Made by a program: the position numbers and the translations under genes
Notes under the pieces: model-generated
Seen by the model: the letters and a program-made list of their open reading frames with translations, nothing else
What the model was told of the DNA's origin: nothing
Databases searched by the model: none
In this document: positions 1 through 7,041 of the stretch, piece after piece
Numbering within the stretch: position 1 is the first letter of the stretch
How the letters are laid out: each line of letters starts with the position of its first letter
Source of the DNA: an uncultured Clostridia bacterium
Lineage (GTDB): Bacteria > Bacillota > Clostridia > Christensenellales > Borkfalkiaceae
Direction of reading: 5' to 3'
NCBI GenBank assembly: GCA_947632165.1
Contig: CANROI010000033.1
Location: 1 to 10,958, forward strand
DNA: 10,958 nt

Positions 1-281
1 TCGAGTTTCTCCTGCGGGTAGCTGCTCGCGCGGATGCTGTCGATGAGCTTCCCGATGACCCGCTCTTCGTTGCGCGCACTGACGACGACCGCGTACCTGA
101 GTTTTTCTTCCGTTTTGGGGAAGGTCTTCCTCGTAAAAATCCCGACGACGGTGAACACGAAAAAATGCAGCAGCATGATCGCGAACACCGCCCACAGGAC
201 GAGAAAAACGATCCCGACAATTTGCGAATACTCCATGATATGATTTTTGCCGACAGTCTCTCTGCCGACGGCAAACGGCAC
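1..281 (-). CDS. Family 2 glycosyltransferase, membrane-anchored, N-terminal part only
   Basis: Partial gene running off the left edge. After a hydrophobic segment (about residues 8-34 counted from the ATG at 236) comes a stretch with VVSARNEERVIGKLIDSI, the first beta strand and start of the nucleotide-sugar binding region of GT2 (GT-A fold) enzymes. It probably transfers sugars to a lipid or polysaccharide acceptor at the inner membrane face; donor and acceptor cannot be told because the DxD motif lies outside the window. Two starts are possible. The GTG at 281 has AGGA (288-291) six bases upstream and lies about 21 bases below a strong promoter. The ATG at 236 gives a more usual N-terminus but has no Shine-Dalgarno sequence. 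I chose the GTG for its ribosome binding site. Family assignment is fairly sure, the start less so. Confidence 0.72.
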   Translation of the reverse strand, partial: MPFAVGRETVGKNHIMEYSQIVGIVFLVLWAVFAIMLLHFFVFTVVGIFTRKTFPKTEEKLRYAVVVSARNEERVIGKLIDSIRASSYPQEKL

Positions 282-308
282 CTTCTTTCCTACAGATGAT
301 TTGCACCC

Positions 309-337
309 ATTATACCGCCATCCACTTCAAAGGTCAA
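309..337 (-). promoter_or_regulatory. Sigma-A type promoter of the glycosyltransferase gene
   Basis: On the minus strand, TTGACC (332-337) is separated by exactly 17 bases from a perfect TATAAT (309-314). The predicted transcription start is near 302, only about 20 bases before the GTG start at 281. The glycosyltransferase therefore begins its own transcript rather than depending on the permease upstream. Confidence 0.8.
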
Positions 338-359
338 GCGCTTTGACCTATTTTTTACT

Positions 360-381
360 TTTTCCCGCCCCGCCGGGAAAA
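360..381 (-). terminator. Hairpin after the permease gene, possible weak terminator
   Basis: TTTTCCCG (360-367) and CGGGAAAA (374-381) form an 8-bp stem with a 6-base loop, starting 8 bases after the permease stop codon. Read on the minus strand, it is followed by an A-rich stretch and not a U run, so it is not a canonical intrinsic terminator. Its position suggests it ends or stabilises the permease mRNA. Confidence 0.35.
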
Positions 382-389
382 GCGTACTT

Positions 390-1895
390 TTAGGTGAGCA
401 GGAAGGTCGCGAGGAACAGAATGCCGATGACCCAGGTCGGGATCGAGACCTCTTTGATCTTGCCCGTGCAGATCTTTACGATGATGAAGGCAAGGATGCC
501 GATCCCGATGCCCTTGGAGATGGAGTAACCGAGCACCATGACGATGAAGGTGAGGAAGCCAACGAGCGCTTCCGCGGCATCCTGCCAATCGATCTTCATG
601 ACGGAGGTCATCATGAGGACGCCGACCCAAATGAGTGCGGAGGCAGTCGCGCAGGACGGAATAAGTTTCGCGATGGGCGAAAGGAACATCGCGAGGATGA
701 AGAGCACGCCCGTGGTGAGGGCGGTGAAGCCCGTCTTGCCGCCCGCGGCAACGCCCGAGGAACTCTCGACGAACGTCGTGACGGTGGAAGTGCCCGCGAT
801 AGCACCGACTCCCGTTGCAATCGCGTCGGCGAGCATCATGCGGTTCATGCGGATGGGAGTGCCATTTTCATCGAGCAGGTTCCCCCGCGCGCATGCGCCG
901 TAGAGGGTGCCGATCGTATCGAACATATCGATCATGCAAAGAGACAGCGCTGTCGTGATGATGAGGAGAGTGAGCCCGCCCGCCGAGCCACCACTCGCGA
1001 AGTAACTGTCAAAGACGAAGCCCTCAGTGAATACTTTGCCTACGGAGAGTTTTCCCCAATTTGCAAATGCGCTAAATGGATTATCAAAGGTGATCGACGT
1101 GAAGATAGCGCGACAACCGTCGGCGTCCCAGATACAGCCGAGGCCGGCGAGCGCGTAATAGAGCACGGCGGAACCGAGAATCCCCCAAAGAATGGCGCCC
1201 TTCACGTTCTTCTTGGACATGACTGCAATTGCGCTAACGCCGAGAAGCGCGACGAGAGGAACAATAAGGGCAAGATAGGAGTTGCCCGCCTCGGGAAGGA
1301 CATTGAAGGAAGCGAATTTAACGAGCGTCCCTTCGGGATCACCGACGATAATATTCGCATTCTGCATTCCGATGAAAGCAATAAAAAGGCCGATGCCGAC
1401 GGGAATCGCATGACGGACCGCCGCAGGGATCGCCTCAAAAATCTTCTTGCGGAGACCCGTGACTGTAAGAAGAATAAACACCGCAGCTTCGATCAGGGTG
1501 AACATCATGCAGTTGGCATAGGTAAGCCCTTTCCCGCCGTAAACAATTAAGGAAAGCACAATAAAAGCGTTGATCCCCATGCCCGAGGCCTGCGCGAGGG
1601 GCATCCTCGCAAGGAATGCCATGAGCATGGTTCCCGCGACCGCGCCGATCGCCGTTGCGATATACGCCGCGCCGTAGGCCGCATTCATATCGGGCGAAAT
1701 TACGAGCTTGAAAAAGTCCGCGTTCACCATGAGGATGTAGACCATCGCCATAAAGGTCGTGAGCCCGGCAACGATCTCCACACGGAAGGAAGAGCCGCTC
1801 GCCGTAATGCCGAAGAATTTGTCCACTTTGCCGAGGAAGCCCTGCTTTTCGGGCTGCTTTTCGGGAGCCTGTGCTTCTTTTGCTTCGTCTGCCAT
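390..1895 (-). CDS. pbuG: NCS2 family purine permease (PbuG/AzgA type, adenine/guanine/hypoxanthine)
   Basis: Complete 501-residue integral membrane protein that should import purine bases by cation symport for salvage. Family marks: EIVAGLTTFMAMVYILMVN in the first membrane segment (about 40-58), GMGINAF (105-111), DMFDTIGT (323-330) and the Ser/Gly-rich TFVESSSGVAAGGKTG (374-389). These match the AzgA/PbuG branch of NCS2 (nucleobase:cation symporter-2), and the length is a little above usual. The first 25 residues form a polar, charged tail rich in Glu, Lys and Ala. The start at 1895 has AAGGAG seven bases upstream. The frame stays open to 1964, but the promoter lies inside that extension, which excludes a longer protein. 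The exact purine specificity cannot be read from the sequence. It is divergent from the EF-G-like gene. Confidence 0.9.
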   Translation of the reverse strand: MADEAKEAQAPEKQPEKQGFLGKVDKFFGITASGSSFRVEIVAGLTTFMAMVYILMVNADFFKLVISPDMNAAYGAAYIATAIGAVAGTMLMAFLARMPLAQASGMGINAFIVLSLIVYGGKGLTYANCMMFTLIEAAVFILLTVTGLRKKIFEAIPAAVRHAIPVGIGLFIAFIGMQNANIIVGDPEGTLVKFASFNVLPEAGNSYLALIVPLVALLGVSAIAVMSKKNVKGAILWGILGSAVLYYALAGLGCIWDADGCRAIFTSITFDNPFSAFANWGKLSVGKVFTEGFVFDSYFASGGSAGGLTLLIITTALSLCMIDMFDTIGTLYGACARGNLLDENGTPIRMNRMMLADAIATGVGAIAGTSTVTTFVESSSGVAAGGKTGFTALTTGVLFILAMFLSPIAKLIPSCATASALIWVGVLMMTSVMKIDWQDAAEALVGFLTFIVMVLGYSISKGIGIGILAFIIVKICTGKIKEVSIPTWVIGILFLATFLLT

Positions 1896-1928
1896 AAAAC
1901 TTCTCCTTTTTGTGAAATTTATGTGAGA

Positions 1929-1957
1929 ATTATACCATAATCCGTTCGAAAAATCAA
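1929..1957 (-). promoter_or_regulatory. Sigma-A type promoter of the purine permease gene
   Basis: Minus-strand TTGATT (1952-1957), 17-base spacer, TATAAT (1929-1934). The predicted start is near 1922, leaving a leader of about 27 bases that holds only the ribosome binding site. The 14-base string CTTGATTTTTCGAA around the -35 box recurs in the divergent promoter at 2059. Confidence 0.8.
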
Positions 1958-2058
1958 GTATCACAAAAATTTTTGCGTCGGGTTTTTCTGTTTTTGAAAA
2001 GATGCCTCAAAAACGGCGGAAATTTTTGAAATTTGCCCGATTTTTTTTGAATACCCTC

Positions 2059-2086
2059 TTGATTTTTCGAAAATCTGTTGTATAAT
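2059..2086 (+). promoter_or_regulatory. Sigma-A type promoter of the EF-G-like gene
   Basis: TTGATT (2059-2064), 16-base spacer, TATAAT (2081-2086), with the transcription start expected near 2093 and a leader of about 57 bases. The divergent intergenic region (1958-2058) is AT-rich with long T and A runs. I see no other named element there. Confidence 0.75.
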
Positions 2087-2149
2087 GGAAATGGCGGGCT
2101 TTTAAGGAGTGCCGTCGAAAATACGAAATCCACCGAAAAGAGGTACTTT

Positions 2150-4198
2150 ATGGGCATTTCTGCAAAGAATATTCGCAACATCGCCATCGTCGGCCACAGC
2201 GGCGAAGGCAAGACCACCCTCACCGAAGCGCTCCTGTATAACGGCGGCGCCATCGAACGCATGGGCAAGACGGACAACGGCACTACCGTCTCCGACTTCG
2301 ACGAACAGGAGATCGCAAGAAAGACTTCCATCTCCCTCTCCCTCGTCTATCTCACCTGGAAGGGCGTCAAGCTCAATCTCATCGACGTTCCCGGTTTCTA
2401 TGACTTCGAGGGCGAGTTCATCTCCGCCATGCGCGCGGCGGGCGCGGCCCTCATCGTGGCGGGCGCCGGCGGCGCCGTCACCGTAGGTGCGGAGAAAGCG
2501 ATCGCGCAATGCTTCAAACTCAACAAGCCGATGTTCCTCTTCATCAACGGCATGGACAAGGAAAATGCCGACTATCCGGGCACCGTCCGCGCCTTCCAGG
2601 AACAGTATAAGGGCAAGATCGCACCCATCCAGATCCCGATCATGGAGGGGAACAAGATGACGGGCTACATCAGCGTCATCAACGGAAAGGCCTATCAGTT
2701 CGCAGACAAGGGCGTCACGGAAATTTCCGTTCCCGCGGCCTATCAGAGCGAGCTCGAAGAGATGCAGTCCGTTTTGCAGGAATCCGCGGCGGAAAACGAC
2801 GAAGAGCTCCTCGACAAATACTTCGAAGCGGGTTCCCTCACCCCCGAAGAGACGGTTTTGGGGCTCCGCAAGGGCATCTTCAACACCAGCGTAATCCCCG
2901 TCATGGCGGGCAGTGCGCTCCTCAACAAGGGCGTCATCAACCTCCTCGACGAGCTCGTGGAATATATCCCCCAGGCCTCGGAGCGCGCGACGCTTCCCGC
3001 GACCAACGTCAAGACGGACGAGCGCATCACCGTCGCCTGCGACGAATCCGCTCCCTTCGCGGCGCAAGTATTCAAGACCGCGGTCGACCCCTTCGTCGGC
3101 AAGCTCAACTACCTGCGCGTCTGCCGCGGCGTTCTGCGCTCGGGCATGACCGTGCTCAACCCCAATACCAACACCGAAGAGCGCATCAACGCGATCTACC
3201 TCGTCATGGGCAAGAAGCAGACGCCCGTGACCGAGCTCGGCGCGGGCGACATCGGCGCAGTCAACAAACTCACCGATACGGGCACGGGCGATACGCTCAC
3301 CGATCCGAACACCCCCGTCCGCTTCGATCCCATCGATTTCCCCGAACCCGTTCTGTCGATGGCGGTCAATGCGACCGTCCGCGGCACCGAAGATAAAGTG
3401 TTCGGCGGGCTCCACCGCCTCACCGAAGAGGACAAGAGCTTCGTCGTGCGTAAGAACGCCGAGACGGGCGAGACGCTCGCCTGCGGACAGGGCGAGATCC
3501 AGCTCGAGATCATCAAGAGGAAGCTGAAATCGAAGTTCGGCGCAGACGCCGACTTCACCACACCCACCGTTGCCTACCGCGAGGCGATCACCGGCAAGGC
3601 GGAAGCGGAAGGCAAGCACAAGAAGCAGACGGGCGGCGCGGGGCAGTTCGGCGTCGTCGAGATCCGCTTCGAGCCGGGCGCTGCGGACGGCGTGTTCGAG
3701 TTTGTCGACGCGGTCGTCGGCGGCACCGTCCCCAAACAGTTCATCCCCGCCGTGGAGAAGGGCCTGCGCGAAGCCATTCAGAAGGGCGTGCTCGCGGGCT
3801 ACCCGATGGTCAACCTCAAGGCGACCCTGTTCGACGGCAAGTATCACCCCGTCGACAGTAAGGAAGTTGCCTTCGTCTCGGCGGCGAAGCTCGCCTATGA
3901 AGACGGCATCCGCCGCGCAAGGCCCGTCATTCTCGAGCCCGTCTGCTCGATGAAGATCACCGTGCCCGAACAGTATGTCGGCGATATCATGGGCGATCTC
4001 AACAAGCGGCGCGGCCGCATCATCGGCATGGACACCGTCGACGGGCTCCAGGTCATCACCGCGGAGGCGCCCGAGGGCGAGATCCTCACCTATGCGACCT
4101 CCTTGCGCTCGATGACGCAGGGCAGAGGCAAGTTCTCGCAGGAGTTCGTCCGCTACGAACAGGCGCCCGACACCGTTTTGCAGAGCCTCACAAAGTAA
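2150..4198 (+). CDS. EF-G-like translational GTPase (FusA2/EF-G-2 type)
   Basis: Complete 682-residue protein with full EF-G architecture. The G domain has a P-loop GHSGEGKT (15-22), switch II DVPGF (79-83), a G4 motif NGMD (133-136) and G5 GSAL (254-257). Domain IV follows (YREAITG, then KHKKQTGGAGQFG), and the C-terminal domain carries the EF-G-like SLRSMTQGRG near the end. The overall pattern fits the EF-G-2/EF-G-like group (Thermus EF-G-2 type), a paralogue of the essential factor that binds ribosomes but whose job is poorly defined. Two motifs differ from canonical EF-G: the switch II His is Phe, and the G4 Lys of NKxD is Gly. The start at 2150 has AGAGG six bases upstream; the open frame extends to 2078 but that lies in the promoter. 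It is monocistronic or leaks slightly into the next gene. Tet(M)-type ribosomal protection is a less likely reading. Confidence 0.9.
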   Translation: MGISAKNIRNIAIVGHSGEGKTTLTEALLYNGGAIERMGKTDNGTTVSDFDEQEIARKTSISLSLVYLTWKGVKLNLIDVPGFYDFEGEFISAMRAAGAALIVAGAGGAVTVGAEKAIAQCFKLNKPMFLFINGMDKENADYPGTVRAFQEQYKGKIAPIQIPIMEGNKMTGYISVINGKAYQFADKGVTEISVPAAYQSELEEMQSVLQESAAENDEELLDKYFEAGSLTPEETVLGLRKGIFNTSVIPVMAGSALLNKGVINLLDELVEYIPQASERATLPATNVKTDERITVACDESAPFAAQVFKTAVDPFVGKLNYLRVCRGVLRSGMTVLNPNTNTEERINAIYLVMGKKQTPVTELGAGDIGAVNKLTDTGTGDTLTDPNTPVRFDPIDFPEPVLSMAVNATVRGTEDKVFGGLHRLTEEDKSFVVRKNAETGETLACGQGEIQLEIIKRKLKSKFGADADFTTPTVAYREAITGKAEAEGKHKKQTGGAGQFGVVEIRFEPGAADGVFEFVDAVVGGTVPKQFIPAVEKGLREAIQKGVLAGYPMVNLKATLFDGKYHPVDSKEVAFVSAAKLAYEDGIRRARPVILEPVCSMKITVPEQYVGDIMGDLNKRRGRIIGMDTVDGLQVITAEAPEGEILTYATSLRSMTQGRGKFSQEFVRYEQAPDTVLQSLTK

Positions 4199-4207
4199 AG
4201 AGATCCG

Positions 4208-4240
4208 AAGGCCGCCCAAGGGCGGCCTTCCGTTATTTTT
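4208..4240 (+). terminator. Intrinsic terminator after the EF-G-like gene
   Basis: A 9-bp stem AAGGCCGCC / GGCGGCCTT (4208-4216, 4221-4229) with loop CAAG is followed by a U tract broken by one A (GTTATTTTT). It begins 10 bases after the stop codon. It sits only 12 bases before the next gene, for which I find no separate promoter, so partial read-through is likely. Confidence 0.85.
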
Positions 4241-4252
4241 CGGGAGAATTTT

Positions 4253-5191
4253 ATGAAACACAACACTTTTTATTGCGGATTGGCTGCGTTCTTTGCGCTG
4301 CCCCTCCTCTTCTCGGGCTGCGAGCCCGCCCATGAACACAGCTTCGTATGGAAGCGGACGGAGACCGAACATTGGCAGGAATGTTCCTGCGGCGAAGAGA
4401 CCGGCCGCGGCACGCATGAAAACGGCGTATGCGAGACCTGCGCGCAATTCAACGTACTCTCCTTCGGCTTTACGGAGGGCGGCGACAGCGCCCATTCCGA
4501 CTTTGCCCGCGAGGCGAACGAATGGCTTTCGGCGAAGGGACGGGAACTCGGCTTCCTCTATGACTTCCGCGGCAACAGCTACGAAGCCCTCAACGACGAG
4601 ACGCTCGCCGGTTACGACCTCGTCATCTTCCTCAACGACCGCCCCCATGTGCGCGAGCAGCAGGAGGCATTTGAGAAATTCATGGAAGACGGCGGCGCGT
4701 GGATCGGATTCCACGCCTGCGCGTTCTCGATGGAGGGGGAAGGCGACTATTGGAAATGGTATCAGGAAGAATTTCTCCGCTGCGGCAACTACAAGAACAA
4801 CACCTGGAATCCGACCTCGGAGCCCTTGACCGTGGAGACCCACAAGCATCCCGCGACGAAGAACCTCCCCGACGTCTTCGATTCCGCCCCCTGCGAGTGG
4901 TACGGCTGGGAATCCGACCTGCTCTCGGATCCGGAGGTCGAGGTGCTTCTGACCCTCAATCCGACCCCGGAAAACCCCGCGGGAGATAATCCGCACAAGG
5001 AATGGGAGATCTGGTACGGCGGGCAGTACCCCATCGCATGGGCGAACAAACATTATAAAATGCTCTACACGAACATGGGGCACAACCTGCAGTCGTACAA
5101 CGATTTCGGAAAGGAGAGCAAGACCTTCTCGAGCGAGGAACAATGCACGTTCATCCTCGACGCCATGTTCGGCCTGACGGAAAAAGCATGA
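4253..5191 (+). CDS. Lipoprotein with Cys/His cluster and ThuA-like domain
   Basis: 312 residues. A signal sequence with a lipobox ends LLFSGC, putting the lipidated cysteine at residue 23, so the protein should sit on the outer face of the membrane. Next comes a compact cluster with H27, H29, H40, C44, C46, H55, C60 and C63 (HW-x2-C-S-C-G, then C-x2-C), typical of small zinc-ribbon-like modules in surface proteins of Clostridia; metal binding is inferred. Residues about 67-308 match the ThuA-like family (trehalose utilisation ThuA, class I glutamine amidotransferase-like fold): GGAWIGFHAC (147-156) and a C-terminal PIAWANKHYKMLYTNMGHN (260-278). ThuA-like proteins are linked to sugar handling, but the substrate here is unknown. 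The start at 4253 has GGGAG six bases upstream. No carbohydrate genes adjoin it. Confidence 0.82.
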   Translation: MKHNTFYCGLAAFFALPLLFSGCEPAHEHSFVWKRTETEHWQECSCGEETGRGTHENGVCETCAQFNVLSFGFTEGGDSAHSDFAREANEWLSAKGRELGFLYDFRGNSYEALNDETLAGYDLVIFLNDRPHVREQQEAFEKFMEDGGAWIGFHACAFSMEGEGDYWKWYQEEFLRCGNYKNNTWNPTSEPLTVETHKHPATKNLPDVFDSAPCEWYGWESDLLSDPEVEVLLTLNPTPENPAGDNPHKEWEIWYGGQYPIAWANKHYKMLYTNMGHNLQSYNDFGKESKTFSSEEQCTFILDAMFGLTEKA

Positions 5192-5206
5192 CGGAATTAA
5201 AACAGC

Positions 5207-5241
5207 GCCGTCCCCGGCATGCCGGGGACGGCTTTTCTTTT
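5207..5241 (+). terminator. Strong intrinsic terminator after the ThuA-like lipoprotein gene
   Basis: Perfect 12-base arms GCCGTCCCCGGC / GCCGGGGACGGC (5207-5218, 5221-5232) lie around a central AT, giving in practice an 11-bp stem with a CATG loop. TTTTCTTTT follows. It starts 15 bases after the stop codon. Confidence 0.92.
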
Positions 5242-5271
5242 CCCTTGCGGGCCCGAATTTCGGAAAAGTTC

Positions 5272-5300
5272 TTTACAAAACGCCGATTTTGGTGTATTCT
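5272..5300 (+). promoter_or_regulatory. Probable promoter of the DUF697 gene
   Basis: TTTACA (5272-5277), a 17-base spacer and TATTCT (5295-5300) lie between the upstream terminator and the ribosome binding site. The -10 box matches consensus at four of six positions, so this is weaker than the other promoters in the window. Confidence 0.55.
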
Positions 5301-5328
5301 TATAGTATCACAAGCCGAGGAGGCAGCC

Positions 5329-6375
5329 ATGAAAGACGAAAACAAGCCCACCGTTTACGAGAAACGGGCGGCGGTCGGCGAAGACGCCCCGAGCGGGAAG
5401 CTGACGATCTACGAATATGAGCAAAAATACGTCAAGCGGCAGAATGCGCGCGGGGCAAAGTTCGTTCTGCGCCTCATTGCCGCAATTTTGGGGCTGCTCA
5501 TCTTCGCGATCCTGACCCTCACCACGCTGCGCGTCTATGAGATCAACGAGTATGCGGGCTATGCGGCGGGCGGCGTATGCCTCCTGCTCTTCATCTTCTT
5601 CTTTCTCGTACCGGTCGTGAAGATCTTCAAGCTCGACTACTTTATGACGAACGTCAACGCCAATACGGCGCGCACCGCGCAAAAACACAACAAAAAGCTG
5701 CGCCACGACATCGCCGAAAAAATGATCGACCTCACCGCGAAAGTAGAGGGCGCGGGCTGGTACGACTCCGAGAAGGTAGGCAAGCTCGCCGTCTCCCTGA
5801 AGGCGGGCGACGAGGAGGCGCTCCGAAAGACGCTCACCGAACTCTATGAGGGATCGGTGAAGAAATCGGCAAAAGACCTCATCTTCAAGAGCTCCTTAAA
5901 GTCGGCGACCTACTCCGCCGTCTCCCATGCGCAGGGCATCGACGCCGCGCTCGTAGTGGTCGTCAATCTGCAGCTCATCAAGGACCTCATCTTCCTCTAC
6001 GGCTTCCGCCCCTCGGACGCAAAACTCGTGAAGATCTTCGGAAGAGTTCTCCAGAACGCGCTCATCGCCTATGGCTTGGGCGGCGTCAACATCGGGAACA
6101 GCGTGGTCAAGACGATGGGCGACGCAGTGCGCGATATCCCCATCCTCGGAACGGCGATCGCGGCAGTGGTCGATTCCTCGGTACAGGGGCTCGTGAACGG
6201 CACTCTGACGACGGTGATCGGCTACCAGACGATCAAATACCTCAACCGCGAATACCATCTGCAGGACATTCTCGAGGGCGTGGACGTGACCGAAACGCCC
6301 GTCGAATTGGAAGAGGCGGTCGACGAGCTCGAAGTGCAGCTCAAGAAGAAAAAGAAACTTGCGCACGCCGTGTGA
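5329..6375 (+). CDS. DUF697 (YcjF-like) membrane protein, function unknown
   Basis: 348 residues. A polar N-terminal 43 residues are followed by two hydrophobic membrane segments (about 44-68 and 77-98), then a charged, probably cytoplasmic helical region (about 105-180). Residues 180-308 resemble the DUF697 domain (GIDAALVVVVNLQLIKDLIFLYG; later GGVNIGNSVVKTMGDAVRDIPILGTAIAAVVDSSVQG). The C-terminal tail is acidic, then Lys-rich. DUF697 is usually found behind a Ras-like GTPase domain or beside a GTPase gene (YcjX-YcjF); neither is visible here, so it acts alone or with a distant partner. The start at 5329 has GAGGAGG five bases upstream. The frame is open back to 5143, but that stretch crosses the upstream gene's end, terminator and promoter. 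Biochemical role unknown. Confidence 0.78.
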   Translation: MKDENKPTVYEKRAAVGEDAPSGKLTIYEYEQKYVKRQNARGAKFVLRLIAAILGLLIFAILTLTTLRVYEINEYAGYAAGGVCLLLFIFFFLVPVVKIFKLDYFMTNVNANTARTAQKHNKKLRHDIAEKMIDLTAKVEGAGWYDSEKVGKLAVSLKAGDEEALRKTLTELYEGSVKKSAKDLIFKSSLKSATYSAVSHAQGIDAALVVVVNLQLIKDLIFLYGFRPSDAKLVKIFGRVLQNALIAYGLGGVNIGNSVVKTMGDAVRDIPILGTAIAAVVDSSVQGLVNGTLTTVIGYQTIKYLNREYHLQDILEGVDVTETPVELEEAVDELEVQLKKKKKLAHAV

Positions 6376-6401
6376 GCCTGTGATCAATAAGCATATGAGA
6401 A

Positions 6402-6440
6402 GCGCCGCGCGCGGAAATTTCCGCGCGCGGCGCGCTTTTC
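6402..6440 (+). terminator. Intrinsic terminator with a long perfect palindrome between convergent genes
   Basis: Positions 6402-6433 are a perfect 32-base palindrome, GCGCCGCGCGCGGAAA and its exact complement, followed on the plus strand by GCTTTTC. It ends the DUF697 transcript. On the minus strand only TTCTC follows, so it is a weaker terminator for the converging ferritin gene, although the same stem would protect that mRNA's 3' end. Confidence 0.85.
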
Positions 6441-6460
6441 TTGCCTGAAAATCTGCTGTT

Positions 6461-6979
6461 CTACATGGCGGGGCCGGTCGTCGAAGGGGCGTAAGTCCGT
6501 GCCGCGAGCTCCTGATTGAGGGCGTACAGCCCCTTGGCGTCGGCGCCGAAGAGTTTGAACTTCTTGATCATGTCGTCGGCGTTCGTCTCCTCTTCGCCCT
6601 GCTCCTTGATGAACCAATCGAGGAACTGCATCGTGCGGTAGTCCTTCTGCCCGAATGCCTCGTGATAGATGTCGGTGATCAGGGAGGTCACATACTGCTC
6701 GTGTGCGTAGCCCGCCTCGAGAGGGTCGAGGTGAGAGCCGAACGTCTTGTCGGGCTTGGCGATCGCCCCGAGCACGACGCGGTGGCCGTTGTCGAGCAGG
6801 TAGCGGCGGATCATAAAGGCATGGTCGCGCTCTTCCTTCGCCTGCACCTCATACCAATTGGCGAAGCCGTCCAGGCCCTCGTCGGCATAGTAGTCGGCGA
6901 AGTCGAGGTAGAGGTAGGCGGAATAGAGTTCCTTGTTGATCTGATCGTTGAGCATTGCTGCGATTTTTTCGTTTAACAT
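6461..6979 (-). CDS. ftnA: Bacterial non-heme ferritin
   Basis: 172 residues, the normal length for a bacterial ferritin subunit. It should oxidise Fe(II) and store it in a 24-subunit cytoplasmic shell. The ferroxidase ligands fall at the same numbers as in E. coli FtnA: E17, E49, E50, H53, E94, E126, Q127, E129 and E130, in the contexts NKELYSAYLYL, EERDHAF, AHEQYV and IKEQGEEE. There is no conserved bacterioferritin heme methionine context and the sequence is not Dps-like. The start at 6979 has AAGGAG eight bases upstream. It lies 62 bases after ntpD on the same strand, with a small hairpin but no U-run terminator between, so it may be partly co-transcribed with the ATPase genes. I saw no Fur box or clear separate promoter. 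Confidence 0.93.
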   Translation of the reverse strand: MLNEKIAAMLNDQINKELYSAYLYLDFADYYADEGLDGFANWYEVQAKEERDHAFMIRRYLLDNGHRVVLGAIAKPDKTFGSHLDPLEAGYAHEQYVTSLITDIYHEAFGQKDYRTMQFLDWFIKEQGEEETNADDMIKKFKLFGADAKGLYALNQELAARTYAPSTTGPAM

Positions 6980-7041
6980 TGTTCTTTCTCCTTATTTTAA
7001 CGGCAGCTTGCCGTGTTTTTTCGATTTTGGGCTTATTTCGC

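Noticed and set aside
1896..2149. Purine riboswitch between the permease and the EF-G-like gene.
   Set aside because: Both promoters lie close to their genes and neither leader holds the conserved purine aptamer stems and loops.
2102..5143. Very long (1013-codon) minus-strand open frame opposite the EF-G-like and ThuA-like genes.
   Set aside because: It is antisense to two clearly recognisable proteins, crosses their terminator, has biased Arg/Glu/Gly/Leu-rich composition and no family resemblance. It comes from GC-rich codon use on the other strand.
5143..5328. A longer N-terminus for the DUF697 protein.
   Set aside because: The extension covers the end of the ThuA-like gene, its strong terminator and a promoter, while the ATG at 5329 has an excellent GAGGAGG site.
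7000..7021. Small hairpin plus T run between ntpD and ferritin as a terminator.
   Set aside because: The T run follows the hairpin only on the plus strand, where no gene ends; on the minus strand, where ntpD ends, there is no U run.
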